Assembly: GCF_006716695.1 (NCBI RefSeq)
Contig: NZ_VFPN01000003.1
Location: forward strand, 591,057 to 655,056
Length of the DNA: 64,000 bases
Direction of reading: 5' to 3'
Source of the DNA: Klugiella xanthotipulae
Lineage (GTDB): Bacteria; Actinomycetota; Actinomycetes; Actinomycetales; Microbacteriaceae
Made by a program: the position numbers and the translations under genes. Positions 9,161-17,919 of the stretch are shown piece by piece; position 1 is the first letter of the stretch, and each line of letters begins with the position of its first letter. The notes under the pieces are model-generated. The model saw nothing but the letters and a program-made list of their open reading frames with translations. It had not been told where the DNA came from and did not search any database.

Positions 9161-10309
9161 CTAGACGGCGAACCTCACGCTCGCGGCTACGGCACCACCA
9201 CCGGGCACATCGTCTGCTCGGACAGCAAAAATACTGGCGTCCGACAGCAAGGCTCGTCGCACAATCTCGTCAACCACACCGTAGTTCGCGGCGTTGTCCT
9301 CTGAACTGAGCGTAATCACGCCGCTCTCCTCGTCAACAAAACCGGGTACGGAGCGATCAATGTCCACAAACAGGGTCTCGACCGCACCGAAGGTCGCGGC
9401 GCGGGCAACATCGCTCAGGTCGGTGACAGCTCGGCCGTGGGCCCCCCGAATCGCCATCGTTTCTTTGAGATCGGCGAGTTCGGCGGCGTAGAGATCGTCG
9501 AGGATACGACGGGCCGCGGCGGCCAGGTCGGCATCAGAGGTTTCCTCCGGGTTTCCGTTGATACCCGCCGCCACCAGATTGGGGTAGCTATTGACGCTGC
9601 GGTAGATACTGGCCAACGGCTCAGCCGCCGCAATAATAAGAGGAAGGTTATGGCCCGTTAACACGGGACGCAGTGAGCGGTCAACGGCACGTGAGTACTG
9701 ACGCAAACGCACCTTCTGCCCCTCCGAGCCGTGAATGCGACCCACCGCCATATTGCCACGCACCCGACCGGTTGTGGAGCGGCCACTAATGGAGTCGAGG
9801 CCGACGGCACCCGGAGCATCCGCCGGCATATCCTGTACCCCCACCTCGTGCGGCTCGGAGTCGGCAGAGATCTCGATCAACCGCACAGAGTTTGCCGCGA
9901 TTGCCAAGATGAAGGCTGCCTGGGGGAACGTCACCGTGCGCAGCAACGGCTTAATGTAGAACCGATCTGACACCTCAACGGCCGACAGAAGCTCGTTGGG
10001 CAGCCGGTAGGTTTGCATTGATTCCGGGGTGACAAAGATGGCGAGACTGTGCGATTGATAGCGCCAGAACGAGCTATCCTCATGCAGATCCTCAAAGTGT
10101 TCCTGCACAGACTCGATCAGATGCTTCTCTACCCCGGCCTCCCGGAGCTGATCAACCGCGGCGGACGCCAGGTTCTTCAACTCTATCCGGGCGGCGTCCG
10201 ACTCTGTCGGGCGAGGACTCGTGCGCAGGTACAGTGACACGGAAACCAGGTCTCGCGCGGTGGCGAGTTTCTCGATGTCGGCTCTCGTCGGAATGTCGAT
10301 GTGTAGCAT
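9161..10309 (-). CDS. baeRF-type (archaeo-eukaryotic release factor-like) domain protein
   Basis: The 382-residue protein matches the layout of bacterial baeRF proteins, which are related to archaeo-eukaryotic release factor eRF1/Pelota. The N-terminal half starts with a helix and a strand (LVSVSLYLRTSP) and includes a VRLIEIS strand. The C-terminal half has the eL30-like alternation LPLIIAAAEPLASIYRS and AATFGAVETLFVDI. A GRVRGNMAVGRIHGSEGQK linker sits in the middle. Family members are thought to act in ribosome rescue or stress translation, but few have been tested. The ATG has AGAGGGG 7 nt upstream. It is the third of three minus-strand genes behind the alkD-like and DMP19-like genes. The subfamily number is not assigned. 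Confidence 0.65.
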   Translation of the reverse strand: MLHIDIPTRADIEKLATARDLVSVSLYLRTSPRPTESDAARIELKNLASAAVDQLREAGVEKHLIESVQEHFEDLHEDSSFWRYQSHSLAIFVTPESMQTYRLPNELLSAVEVSDRFYIKPLLRTVTFPQAAFILAIAANSVRLIEISADSEPHEVGVQDMPADAPGAVGLDSISGRSTTGRVRGNMAVGRIHGSEGQKVRLRQYSRAVDRSLRPVLTGHNLPLIIAAAEPLASIYRSVNSYPNLVAAGINGNPEETSDADLAAAARRILDDLYAAELADLKETMAIRGAHGRAVTDLSDVARAATFGAVETLFVDIDRSVPGFVDEESGVITLSSEDNAANYGVVDEIVRRALLSDASIFAVRADDVPGGGAVAASVRFAV

Positions 10310-10467
10310 GCCGTAACCCCTCTGTCTCTCGGTGAATAGTCCGGGATCTTCGCGGTAGAAACTTCTTCCACGAAGCCCTCTGGCCCTAGCCTAGCCCTGC
10401 GGGAGGGGTCGCAACCAGCGGATTCTCAACAAGCGCCCAAAAACACCGGCTGCCTCCGTGAAACCCG

Positions 10468-10995
10468 TTATCCTCGCAGGTACTCCGCGAGTTCTGCGGC
10501 CTTCAGGGGAACAAGAAAGGGATGGCTGCGCAGCCAGCGAGCGTTGGCCTCGATGAGATCGAGCTCCGCACTGAGAGCCACAAATTCCTCATCAAACGCA
10601 CGAAACTCATTCCGCGCCGGGTTAGCGCCAAAAACCGGCTGACGGAGAACGGCACGCTGAGCTTTGAGAGGAAGTTCATTCCAGCGGGTCACGATGCGCG
10701 CGCACAACTCAGCGTGGGAGTCGGCCGACATCGCAACCAGGCCATTCTGCACGACCTCGGCAACCGCGGGGTGTCGGCCCGCCCGGTGCAAGAACTCAAT
10801 CGAACCCGCCGAGACCATCTCCGCCCGATAGTAGTCCACATAGTAGCCATGGAGGGCGTCTCCGGGGATATCCCCCGGCGTGCGCCCCGCCTGCATGAGG
10901 GTGTTCACGGTGGTCAACAGCGATGCGACGAGTGCGGCATCCCCCTCAGACAGGCTCTGGTGGGAGACAACGATAGATTCTGGCGACAGGCTCAC
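10468..10995 (-). CDS. DMP19/DUF4375-like protein
   Basis: The 175-residue protein contains the pattern ALHGYYVDYYRAEMVSAGSIEFLHRAG at about residues 47-73, which resembles the DMP19-like (DUF4375) motif with a YY/DYY pair followed by a GG- or SGS-containing loop. The rest is helical. The family is poorly understood; some members are proposed DNA mimics. It lies 21 bp downstream of the AlkD-like gene on the same strand, so the two are likely co-transcribed. The family call is from motif memory only and is moderate. Confidence 0.5.
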   Translation of the reverse strand: MSLSPESIVVSHQSLSEGDAALVASLLTTVNTLMQAGRTPGDIPGDALHGYYVDYYRAEMVSAGSIEFLHRAGRHPAVAEVVQNGLVAMSADSHAELCARIVTRWNELPLKAQRAVLRQPVFGANPARNEFRAFDEEFVALSAELDLIEANARWLRSHPFLVPLKAAELAEYLRG

Positions 10996-11016
10996 TCCCC
11001 CATCGTAGGCCCGACA

Positions 11017-12156
11017 TCACGTATCCCCCGCGACTATGGCGGAGGGACCCTCGGCAGAATCAGCCAGGGTAAAGGCGGCGCGGCCATGCACGACACCGTT
11101 AACCTGCACCTCAATCGCGTGCTCCCCGAGGTGGTAGGCCCGCGTGCTGATGGGGGCAAAAGAATGTTGCTTTGTGAGCCTGGTTGCCTCACCCGGAGCA
11201 AGCGTGGTGGTGGTGAACTTGAAAACCTTGGGAGTCAGGGACCCGTTGGCCTTGCGGTGATGCACAATGTAGTCAATTGCCAGGCGGGATGATTCGGCAC
11301 CCTCGTTGCGCAGCGCAACCTCAAAACCCAGCTTGCCCCCAATTTCTACGCACGGAACATCGAGTATGGGCCCTGTGACGGCGACGCGGGGAGCCGGGGC
11401 AAAGCCGAGAAGAGCCAGGGCTCCGGGATGTCCACGCTTGACCAGAGTGCGCAGTGCCCGCCGGACAAGCGGAGCCGTGTGCTCGGTGGGTTCGGCCAGC
11501 CACCGGGTCGCGACCTGCACTACAAGGTCACCGTGTAGGCGACTCAGATCGTTGAGGTGGTTGGCGACGGAGCGGCGCACGGATTCACTCGGGTCGCGAT
11601 ACAGCGCATCCAGAATGGGCAGGGTGGCCTCCGGGCGCTGGAGAAGGGCATGCACTCGCGTGCCCCAGGGCAAGTAAGGACGGGTCCCCTCGGAGGCAAG
11701 CCGCCGCACATGTTCACTGGGATGCCACGCCCACTCGTGTGCCGCGGAGAGGGTGCGCTCCAGGTACGCATTGAGGAGCGGCCGCAGCGCAAATTCGGAG
11801 GTGAGCCGACCGGTCAATTCACCGAGGAGTGCGAGCGCCACATCAATGGCCCCCTCGCTGCCCTCGGTGATGGCGGCGGAGGCGACAGCCTCCGTCACGG
11901 GCCACACCATCCAGCCGGTGAAGTTGTCATCAGACAGCGCAGCGTGAATCGTCGCCCCCAGCGGCTCAATTCCCCCTGGGAGGTCAAGCAGGAGGGCGGC
12001 GGTGACGAGATCGCTGCGTTCGCGCAGAGCCAGCCCATCAAGCTGACCGGCAGATTCGCGCACGCGGTCAAACGACACGCTCGAGCACGCACGCTGCAGC
12101 ACCTCGGCGAGCGCATCCACCACCTCGGCACCGAGTAATTCGTCAGCTGTGGGCAC
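11017..12156 (-). CDS. AlkD-like HEAT-repeat DNA alkylation repair protein
   Basis: This 379-residue protein has the HEAT-repeat signature of the AlkD/DNA alkylation repair family: HEWAWHPSEHVRRLASEGTRPYLPWG at about 140-165, then DPSESVRRSVANHLNDLSR and LVRRALRTLVKRGHPGALALLGF. AlkD enzymes excise bulky or positively charged alkylpurines. The C-terminal 100 residues form an Ig-like beta domain (KVFKFTTTTLAPGEATRLTKQHSF) seen in a branch of this family and absent from classical AlkD. Whether it is an active glycosylase is unclear. The GTG start has AAGGGG 8 nt upstream. Confidence 0.8.
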   Translation of the reverse strand: MPTADELLGAEVVDALAEVLQRACSSVSFDRVRESAGQLDGLALRERSDLVTAALLLDLPGGIEPLGATIHAALSDDNFTGWMVWPVTEAVASAAITEGSEGAIDVALALLGELTGRLTSEFALRPLLNAYLERTLSAAHEWAWHPSEHVRRLASEGTRPYLPWGTRVHALLQRPEATLPILDALYRDPSESVRRSVANHLNDLSRLHGDLVVQVATRWLAEPTEHTAPLVRRALRTLVKRGHPGALALLGFAPAPRVAVTGPILDVPCVEIGGKLGFEVALRNEGAESSRLAIDYIVHHRKANGSLTPKVFKFTTTTLAPGEATRLTKQHSFAPISTRAYHLGEHAIEVQVNGVVHGRAAFTLADSAEGPSAIVAGDT

Positions 12157-12285
12157 GGCACATTCCCCTTAATCGAAACTTTGTTCGGATAGTTACCATG
12201 ATAGCGGCACCTAGATCACCGGAAGCAACGGCCCCAACGGACAGCGCAACCCAACGGAACCTCCTGACGCGAGGCTTATCTGCGG

Positions 12286-13014
12286 CTACAGGCCACCGGC
12301 CACTCGAATGATAGACCCCGTCGCATACGAAGAATCGGCCGAGAGAAGCCACGAGACGGCACCGGCAATCTCATGGGGCTGGCCCGCGCGGCCCATCGGG
12401 ATGTCAGCCGCCACCCGCCGAGGGCGATCAGGATCCTCATGAAACTCCGTCCACACCGTACCGGGTGCGACCGCGTTCACCCGAATACCGTCACCGGCCA
12501 ATTCACGAGCCAGGCCAACCGTGAGCGCATCCACAGCGGCCTTCGCCGCCGCGTAATGCACATATTGCCCGGCGCCACCGAGGGTGGCCGCAGCCGAAGA
12601 GATATTCACGATGGCACCCTCTGCCGCCGAAGCTGTCCACAGTTGGGCCGCACGCTGAGCACACACGAGGTAGCCCAGCACATTGACGTCGAGGGCACGA
12701 CGCATACCAGCAACATCCGCATCGACGAGGAGACCGTTAGGGCCGCTCATCCCGGCGTTGTTCACGAGACCGGTGACGGAGCCGTAGGCGGCGGCAGCCG
12801 CGTAGAGCCTCTCAACGGAGCGCTCATCTGCGGTGTCCACCTGAGCAACGACACCGTTTCCACCCGCCACGCGGACGCGCTCTAGCACGCCGAGGGCCGC
12901 AGCCCTCTCCCGACGGTAGGCAACCACCAGGTCGTGACCATCACGGGCCAGCCGCTCACACACGGCCGCTCCAATGCCCCGGCTGCCCCCCGTCACAATC
13001 GTCAGTGGGCGCAC
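12286..13014 (-). CDS. Short-chain dehydrogenase/reductase
   Basis: A complete classical SDR of 242 residues: cofactor motif TGGSRGIG at 8-15, NNAGMSG at about 86-92, catalytic Ser in NISSAA, and YVHYAAAK giving the YxxxK pair at about 151-155. The C-terminal SSYATGSIIRVAGG resembles 3-oxoacyl-ACP reductase-like enzymes. The residue after the Gly-rich loop (YRRER) is basic, so NADPH preference is likely (inference). The GTG start lies 1 bp after the TetR stop codon with GGTGAG 5 nt upstream, so the two genes are translationally coupled. The substrate is unknown. Confidence 0.9.
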   Translation of the reverse strand: MRPLTIVTGGSRGIGAAVCERLARDGHDLVVAYRRERAAALGVLERVRVAGGNGVVAQVDTADERSVERLYAAAAAYGSVTGLVNNAGMSGPNGLLVDADVAGMRRALDVNVLGYLVCAQRAAQLWTASAAEGAIVNISSAAATLGGAGQYVHYAAAKAAVDALTVGLARELAGDGIRVNAVAPGTVWTEFHEDPDRPRRVAADIPMGRAGQPHEIAGAVSWLLSADSSYATGSIIRVAGGL

Positions 13015-13015
13015 G

Positions 13016-13681
13016 CTAGCTCACCAGCCGTGCGCGTAAACCCGCAACCAGAGCGCCGAGGCCCAACTCAAAAGCTAGATCGGCAGGGCGAACACCCCCC
13101 GCGGTGACCACAGCCGCCTGCGCAAGACCGGCTGCCGCGAAGAGGGGAACCTGCGGCGAGTAGTCGGCCGGGTCCATGATGTTATCGGGGGCGATCGCAT
13201 CAAGAGCCGACCCGATGATGAATGACTCAAGGGCGACGATCACGGGAACGATCTCCTCTAGCGGCCAGCCACCCTCCTGAAGTGACCGACTAATCACCTC
13301 ATAGTTGAGTACCGAATCTTCTTGGCCACTCACGGGCATGGTCGCCAACAGCGCGATGGACTCGGGGTGTCGAGCGAAGACGGAGCGATAGGACCGAGCC
13401 CAGGGCACAACCGCCTCACACCAGGGGGCGGCCTCGAAGCTCGCGAGGTCAATTCGAGAGGCAAGCCGCCCCCGCATAGCTTTGATGACATCGTTTTTAT
13501 TGCGGAAATAGTTATACAACGCTGGAGGTTTCACGGAGAGCCGCTCAGCCAGACCCTTCATCGTGAAGCCATCCGGACCGGCGACCTCAAGCACCGCAAA
13601 AGCGGCGTCGATAATGCGCTCACGATTGAGAACAGCCTCCCGAGGCCGACCAGCTTTTCGTGCGCTACTCACTGTCTCCAT
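13016..13681 (-). CDS. TetR-family regulator
   Basis: The 221-residue protein has a TetR N-terminal helix-turn-helix (RERIIDAAFAVLEVAGPDGF, then MKGLAERLSVKPPALYNYFRNKNDVIKAMRG at about 42-72). The C-terminal domain (PWARSYRSVFARHPESIALLATMPVSG) resembles the TetR_C family of ligand-binding domains. It leads a two-gene operon with the SDR and is divergent from a decayed amidohydrolase gene and an NhaC-type antiporter. It probably represses its own operon and perhaps the divergent one. Confidence 0.85.
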   Translation of the reverse strand: METVSSARKAGRPREAVLNRERIIDAAFAVLEVAGPDGFTMKGLAERLSVKPPALYNYFRNKNDVIKAMRGRLASRIDLASFEAAPWCEAVVPWARSYRSVFARHPESIALLATMPVSGQEDSVLNYEVISRSLQEGGWPLEEIVPVIVALESFIIGSALDAIAPDNIMDPADYSPQVPLFAAAGLAQAAVVTAGGVRPADLAFELGLGALVAGLRARLVS

Positions 13682-13744
13682 GTGATCACCTCTATGTTGT
13701 GAACCCTCGCGACTGACTCTGTTGATGTCAAATTAACTAACCGT

Positions 13745-13756
13745 AATAAATTTATT
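13745..13756. promoter_or_regulatory. AT-rich divergent promoter region with palindromes
   Basis: The region between the TetR gene and the amidohydrolase remnant is AT-rich and holds a perfect 12-bp palindrome AATAAATTTATT here, plus a 10-bp TTGATGTCAA at 13722-13731. Either may be a TetR operator. This is inference only. Confidence 0.3.
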
Positions 13757-13817
13757 TTCTCACCACAACGAGGCTCGCGGTAGTAACCTCATAGCACTAA
13801 AGAGAGGGGGGTGCTCT

Positions 13818-14193
13818 ATGGTGTTCACCGATACGATTATCACCGATGTGACCGTCCACCCGATGGATTCTCACCACACGCGGGCGAATGCCATTGCGAT
13901 CAAAAACGGGTGCACCATCGCTGTTGACGAGAACCACCACGCCTTAGACTACCGGGGCGCACGCACAAAAAGAGTAAACGGTCGCGGTATCGCCTGGGCC
14001 CGGCTGCGTCGCACTCCGGGTAAACTGGACGACTTCGTCTACGACCCCGAGCAGCGACTCACCCCTTGGGAAGCCCTCGCAGGCTACACCACCTGGGCCG
14101 CTCCGGCTCAGGGCGACCGAGATCTGGGCACAGTCACCCCTACTCGACAGCTACGTTGACGGTGAAACCCTCACCCACTTTCAGCAGGACTAG
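13818..14193 (+). pseudogene. YtcJ-like amidohydrolase remnant
   Basis: The reading frame starts with a typical YtcJ N-terminus (DTIITDVTVHPMDSHHTRANAIAIKNG, then RVNGRG) of about 55 residues. It jumps straight to the family's C-terminal part (RRTPGKLDDF, then YDPEQRLTPWEALAGYTTWAA, DLGTVTP). About 350 residues of the TIM-barrel, including the metal-binding HxH and catalytic residues, are missing. The frame closes at 14159, but the next frame continues the family tail (LLDSYVDGETLTHFQQD, then stop at 14191-14193), showing an additional frameshift. It lies upstream of and co-directional with the NhaC-type antiporter. It is not expected to be functional. Confidence 0.75.
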
Positions 14194-14229
14194 AGCTTTT
14201 CCACCCTCACGAAAGGACAGCAACCGCTC

Positions 14230-15612
14230 ATGACAGAGCCCGGTGCGCTCGCTCTCATTCCCGTCGCGACAATCCTCGTGGTGGCCGTCTTCACCCGCCG
14301 TACACTGCTCGCGATGGTTGCGGGCACGCTTATCGGCACGGTGCTGCTGGGGGGACGGAATTTTTTCGAGAGCTGGGTGGCCTACTTTAACGCGTCACTC
14401 GCCGATGATACGCTCCAGTGGCTTGTACTCGTGGTGGTACTGTTTGGCATCTTGATCGCACTGCTGGAACGATCAGGCGCGGTCGGCGACTTCGCCGCCT
14501 GGGCCGCACTGCGTGTCACCTCGCGCCGCAAGTCGCTCGTCATGAGCTTTCTGCTCACCATCGTGCTCTTCGTTGACGACTACCTCAGCTCACTTACGGT
14601 GGGAACCTCCATGAAAGCTGTCACCGACCGCTACCGGGTACCCCGCACCCAACTCGGCACAATCATCAAGATGGCGGCAGCCCCGGCGTGTGTGCTCATT
14701 CCCTTCTCCACCTGGGCACTGTTCTTCTCCGGGCTCCTCGAAGAATCCGGGGTAACGACAAACGGGACGGGTTTCGGGGCCTATATCGAATCAATCCCCC
14801 TGATCTTCTTCGGGTGGATCTCCGTCACCATGTCGCTGCTGCTGGCTCTCGGTCTCCTTCCTCTCATCGGCCCGCTCAAGACGGCGAATCTGCGTGCCCA
14901 CGCCACCGGGGAAACCCTGCCCGCCACACTGACCGAGGGGGAGCGCAAGGCCGAGGACACATGTGCGGTGACCACGGAAGACGACCGACCACGCCCCTAC
15001 AATTTCCTGATCCCGATCATCACCATGATCGCCGTCACACTCACAACCGGGGTGGATATCCTCACGGGTACCACGGCCGCACTGGTCGTCGCCATCGTGC
15101 TGTACCTCGCGCAGCGCACGATCAGTTTCACGGGCGTGGCCGAGGCGGCCTTCGGCGGGGTCACCAGCATGTCATTTGTGATTGTGCTCTCGGTCCTTGC
15201 GTTCATGGTGCAACACATGAACGTTGACCTGGCACTGGCCACCTACATCATCGACGCGACCACGCCGTTCATGAACGGTGCCTGGCTACCGGCAATCGTC
15301 TTTCTCGTGTGCGGTGTCTACGCCTACGCCACAGGTTCCTTCTGGGACCTGGCCGCCGTGATTACCCCCGTCGTGATTCCGTTGGCCCTGGCGATGGAGG
15401 TCAACCCGATCCTGGCCGGTGCGGCCGTATTCTCGGGCGCAGCACTCGGCAGCACCACATGTCTCTACGGTGACGGGATCATCCTGGCCGCCAAATCAAC
15501 GGGGGTAAAGCCGCTCCACCTGATGCTCACGATCCTGCCCTACGCCGGGGTAGCGATGGCGCTCAGCTTCGTTCTGTACGTTATCGCCGGGTTCATATCG
15601 GTGAACACATAA
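14230..15612 (+). CDS. NhaC-type Na+/H+ antiporter family protein
   Basis: This 460-residue integral membrane protein with about 11 predicted helices carries the NhaC-superfamily signature VDDYLSSLTVGTSMKAVTDRYRVPR at about 116-140 and a second conserved segment SFWDLAAVITPVVIPLA with AGAAVFSGAALGSTTCLYGDG near the end. Family members exchange Na+ for protons or organic substrates (for example malate/lactate in MleN). It directly follows an amidohydrolase remnant, so it may once have moved a substrate or product of that enzyme (inference). The ATG at 14230 has GAAAGGACAG upstream. Confidence 0.85.
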   Translation: MTEPGALALIPVATILVVAVFTRRTLLAMVAGTLIGTVLLGGRNFFESWVAYFNASLADDTLQWLVLVVVLFGILIALLERSGAVGDFAAWAALRVTSRRKSLVMSFLLTIVLFVDDYLSSLTVGTSMKAVTDRYRVPRTQLGTIIKMAAAPACVLIPFSTWALFFSGLLEESGVTTNGTGFGAYIESIPLIFFGWISVTMSLLLALGLLPLIGPLKTANLRAHATGETLPATLTEGERKAEDTCAVTTEDDRPRPYNFLIPIITMIAVTLTTGVDILTGTTAALVVAIVLYLAQRTISFTGVAEAAFGGVTSMSFVIVLSVLAFMVQHMNVDLALATYIIDATTPFMNGAWLPAIVFLVCGVYAYATGSFWDLAAVITPVVIPLALAMEVNPILAGAAVFSGAALGSTTCLYGDGIILAAKSTGVKPLHLMLTILPYAGVAMALSFVLYVIAGFISVNT

Positions 15613-15663
15613 ACCGATACCGCACACCACAGGGCGCCCTCCGCACGGGCAACGACGACAGCC

Positions 15664-16434
15664 CTATCGATTCCCACGCATCAGCCGCAGCACGGCACCG
15701 GTGGGATCGGTCACGGTCGTCACCCGGCCAAAATCGCTGTCACTGGGGGGCTCAATCACCGAACCGCCCAGTTCCTCAACACGGTCGGCAGCGCGGTCCA
15801 CATCAGACACACCGAAGTAGACCATCCAGCGTGAGGGGGCATTATCTGGAAGCGTGGCGGCGGCATCCTGAATACCCGCCCGCGGCTCCTCCCAGGTGCC
15901 CAGCACGCTGTAACGGTCTTCGTCGGTACGGCCAATCTCGCTCGTCCGCCAGCCAAAAACGTTCTCGTAAAAACGCACAGCAGCCGCGTAACTGCGGGTG
16001 TGTAATTCGAGCCATGAGGGGGCACCTGCTTCACGGAAAACCTCAAACCCACCACGCTCCTGAGCCTCCCAGCCCCCCACAAGTGACCCCGAAGGATCTC
16101 GCAGTAGCAGCATGACGCCCAGGTTGGCGACGGGCTCACTCGTCAGAACAGAGCCACCGTAACGATTCGCACGGGCACACGTCGCCCCCGCATCAGGCAC
16201 ATCCAGGTAGACCGTCCACTCGTCGATCATGGCGCTCGCGGGATCATTGCGCATCAGGCCCGCCACGGGGCGACCGCGCAGCAAAAAGTTCACGTAGCCG
16301 GCTCGCTGTGAGCTCTCGGGGGCATCGGTCCAGCCAAAAAGCTCAGAGTAAAAATGGATGGCCCGCCCGGGGTCACTGGAGAACAACTCAATCCAGACGG
16401 GCTCCCCACGAAGGGGTGAATCGTAGACGGGCAT
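15664..16434 (-). CDS. Two-domain VOC (glyoxalase-like) protein
   Basis: The 256-residue protein has two vicinal-oxygen-chelate modules, each beginning with PxWxEL (EPVWIELFSSDPGRAIHFYSELFGW; APSWLELHTRSYAAAVRFYENVFGW). This is the layout of the mycobacterial Cfp30B/27-kDa antigen group. No enzymatic activity can be assigned. It is 21 bp downstream of a close paralogue on the same strand, a tandem duplication. Confidence 0.85.
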   Translation of the reverse strand: MPVYDSPLRGEPVWIELFSSDPGRAIHFYSELFGWTDAPESSQRAGYVNFLLRGRPVAGLMRNDPASAMIDEWTVYLDVPDAGATCARANRYGGSVLTSEPVANLGVMLLLRDPSGSLVGGWEAQERGGFEVFREAGAPSWLELHTRSYAAAVRFYENVFGWRTSEIGRTDEDRYSVLGTWEEPRAGIQDAAATLPDNAPSRWMVYFGVSDVDRAADRVEELGGSVIEPPSDSDFGRVTTVTDPTGAVLRLMRGNR

Positions 16435-16455
16435 GAGGAACCTTTCCGGGGCAGC

Positions 16456-17235
16456 TTATGGGGCAGTGACGGTGTCCTGAAGCACTTTAAAGGGCGCTCC
16501 GGTGGGATCAACGAGTTCAGCCATCCGGCCGAACGGAGTGTCCTCAACAGGACGCAGAACCCGACCACCACGTTCAACAGCTAAAGCAACGGCCTGGTCG
16601 GCATCCGCCACCGCGAAGTAGACGACCCAGGTGGAACGCGCCCCCGGGGGGAGAAAACTGGTGGCATCCATCATTCCGGCGGTACTCGACTCACCCGAGC
16701 CCAGGGTGCTGTATCGAAACTCGTCGGAGTCTCCCATGACGGTGGTTTCCCAGCCAAAGGCACGCTGATAGAACGTGAGAGCTCCGGCATACCCCGTCGT
16801 GTGTAGTTCGATCCATGCGGGAGCTCCGGGCTCACGGTACACACCAAATCCCGTGTGCGTGCCCGGCTGCCACGCGCCAAGCACCGCTCCGTTCGCATCG
16901 TTGAGGATCAGCATGGTGCCGAGGCTGCCCACCCGGTGCGAGGAGTGCACGCCACCGCCATTTTCCTCGATCAATGCGGCCGTTGTCTCGGCGTCGGCCG
17001 TGTGTAGGTAGACGGTCCACGCATCCGCTACCTCACCACCTGTGTCGTTGGTGGCGAGGCCGGCCACGCGTTCACCGTGCAGCGAAAAGGTCACATACCC
17101 GTTAAAATCAGGACCTGCCGCCTCGGACGTCCAGCCAAAAAGCTTCTGGTAGAAGAGCATCGAAGCCTCAGGATTACTGCTGAAGAGGTCCATCCAGATG
17201 GGCTCCCCCGTCATGGTCTGTGTGAAAGTCACCAT
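16456..17235 (-). CDS. Two-domain VOC (glyoxalase-like) protein, tandem paralogue
   Basis: A 259-residue paralogue of the downstream gene with the same two-module VOC layout (EPIWMDLFSSNPEASMLFYQKLFGW; APAWIELHTTGYAGALTFYQRAFGW). Members related to Cfp30B are cytoplasmic or secreted antigens without a defined substrate. A longer open frame exists upstream, but the ATG at 17235 is chosen because AAAGGTGA lies 5 nt before it and the protein then aligns with its neighbour from residue 1. Confidence 0.85.
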   Translation of the reverse strand: MVTFTQTMTGEPIWMDLFSSNPEASMLFYQKLFGWTSEAAGPDFNGYVTFSLHGERVAGLATNDTGGEVADAWTVYLHTADAETTAALIEENGGGVHSSHRVGSLGTMLILNDANGAVLGAWQPGTHTGFGVYREPGAPAWIELHTTGYAGALTFYQRAFGWETTVMGDSDEFRYSTLGSGESSTAGMMDATSFLPPGARSTWVVYFAVADADQAVALAVERGGRVLRPVEDTPFGRMAELVDPTGAPFKVLQDTVTAP

Positions 17236-17339
17236 TGATTCACCTTTCTCGCGGTGGGACAATCGTACGTCCGAACCTCGTTCCGCGCCAGAGCAATGTG
17301 CCAGCCCAATGCACCGAAAAATCGCGGCGGATGGCCAGA

Positions 17340-17783
17340 TTAGGGAGTGGGGCATGCGGCGTAATGGTAGCCAGCATCACCCGGCACTGTGAGCATCCGA
17401 TCACGCAGAATCGTGCTGGCTACGCGGCCCACATCCGCGCAGAGGGTGGCACACGGGACGGGGAGATCGTCAAGGTACTCGATGTCGATGAGGTGCCCAC
17501 CGTAGACCTCTGCGTAATCGCCGCACTCGGCATACCGATAACACTGCTCCGCGACAACAAAGTCAAACCCGGCCTCGTCCCGCCCAAGCGCTCAGCGGCA
17601 ACTGCACCACGGAACCGGCGTCAGGGGCCGCTCGGCGCGCACCGGCGGCACCGGCGGCACCGACGGCACCGACGGCACCGACGACTCAGAGTCGGCAGAA
17701 GACCAGACAGAACGACAGCCTGCCAGGGCAAGAAAACCGACCAGAGCAAAGGCTACCCCGGCTCCCACGCGCCGTGAGCCCAC
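17340..17783 (-). pseudogene. Decayed GH114-like (endo-alpha-1,4-polygalactosaminidase) lipoprotein gene
   Basis: The 5' part encodes a lipoprotein signal (GVAFALVGFLALAGC lipobox) and a Val-Pro-Ser spacer, then meets an in-frame TGA at 17592-17594. The same frame continues after the stop as DEAGFDFVVAEQCYRYAECG, then EVYGGHLIDIEYLDDLP and ILRDRML, to a TAA at 17340. That second part matches the C-terminal end of GH114/TM1410-like glycosidases (the FDFV...C-Y--C...EY pattern). About 120-150 residues of the catalytic barrel are missing between the two. A functional gene would have about 270 codons; about 147 remain. GTG at 17783 or 17768 was the likely start. Confidence 0.6.
17641..17685. repeat. 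9-bp tandem repeat, five units
   Basis: Five consecutive 9-bp units (ACCGGCGGC twice, ACCGACGGC twice, ACCGACGAC once). On the minus strand they encode the VPS/VPP spacer that follows the lipobox of the decayed lipoprotein gene. Slippage here may have contributed to decay. Confidence 0.8.
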
Positions 17784-17848
17784 CCCTCTGTGTCATTTTT
17801 TCTACGATACCCCGCGACCCGGCTGATACCTACCTTTTTCGCAAAGAA

Positions 17849-17912
17849 ACCCCGGTCACCTCGACATTCGCGGTCACGGTATCAGCGCAACCGCCGTCGA
17901 AATGACCGGGGT
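17849..17912 (-). terminator. Terminator after dctA
   Basis: Long inverted repeat: ACCCCGGTCACCTCGAC (17849-17865) pairs with GTCGAAATGACCGGGGT (17896-17912) with two mismatches. On the minus strand it is followed by TTTCTTTGCG. It lies 8 bp after the dctA stop codon. Confidence 0.65.
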
Positions 17913-17919
17913 AATACCG

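Noticed and set aside
17641..17685. Tandem repeat considered as CRISPR
   Set aside because: Units are 9 bp without spacers, and encode a Val-Pro spacer in a lipoprotein. No CRISPR array was seen anywhere in the window.
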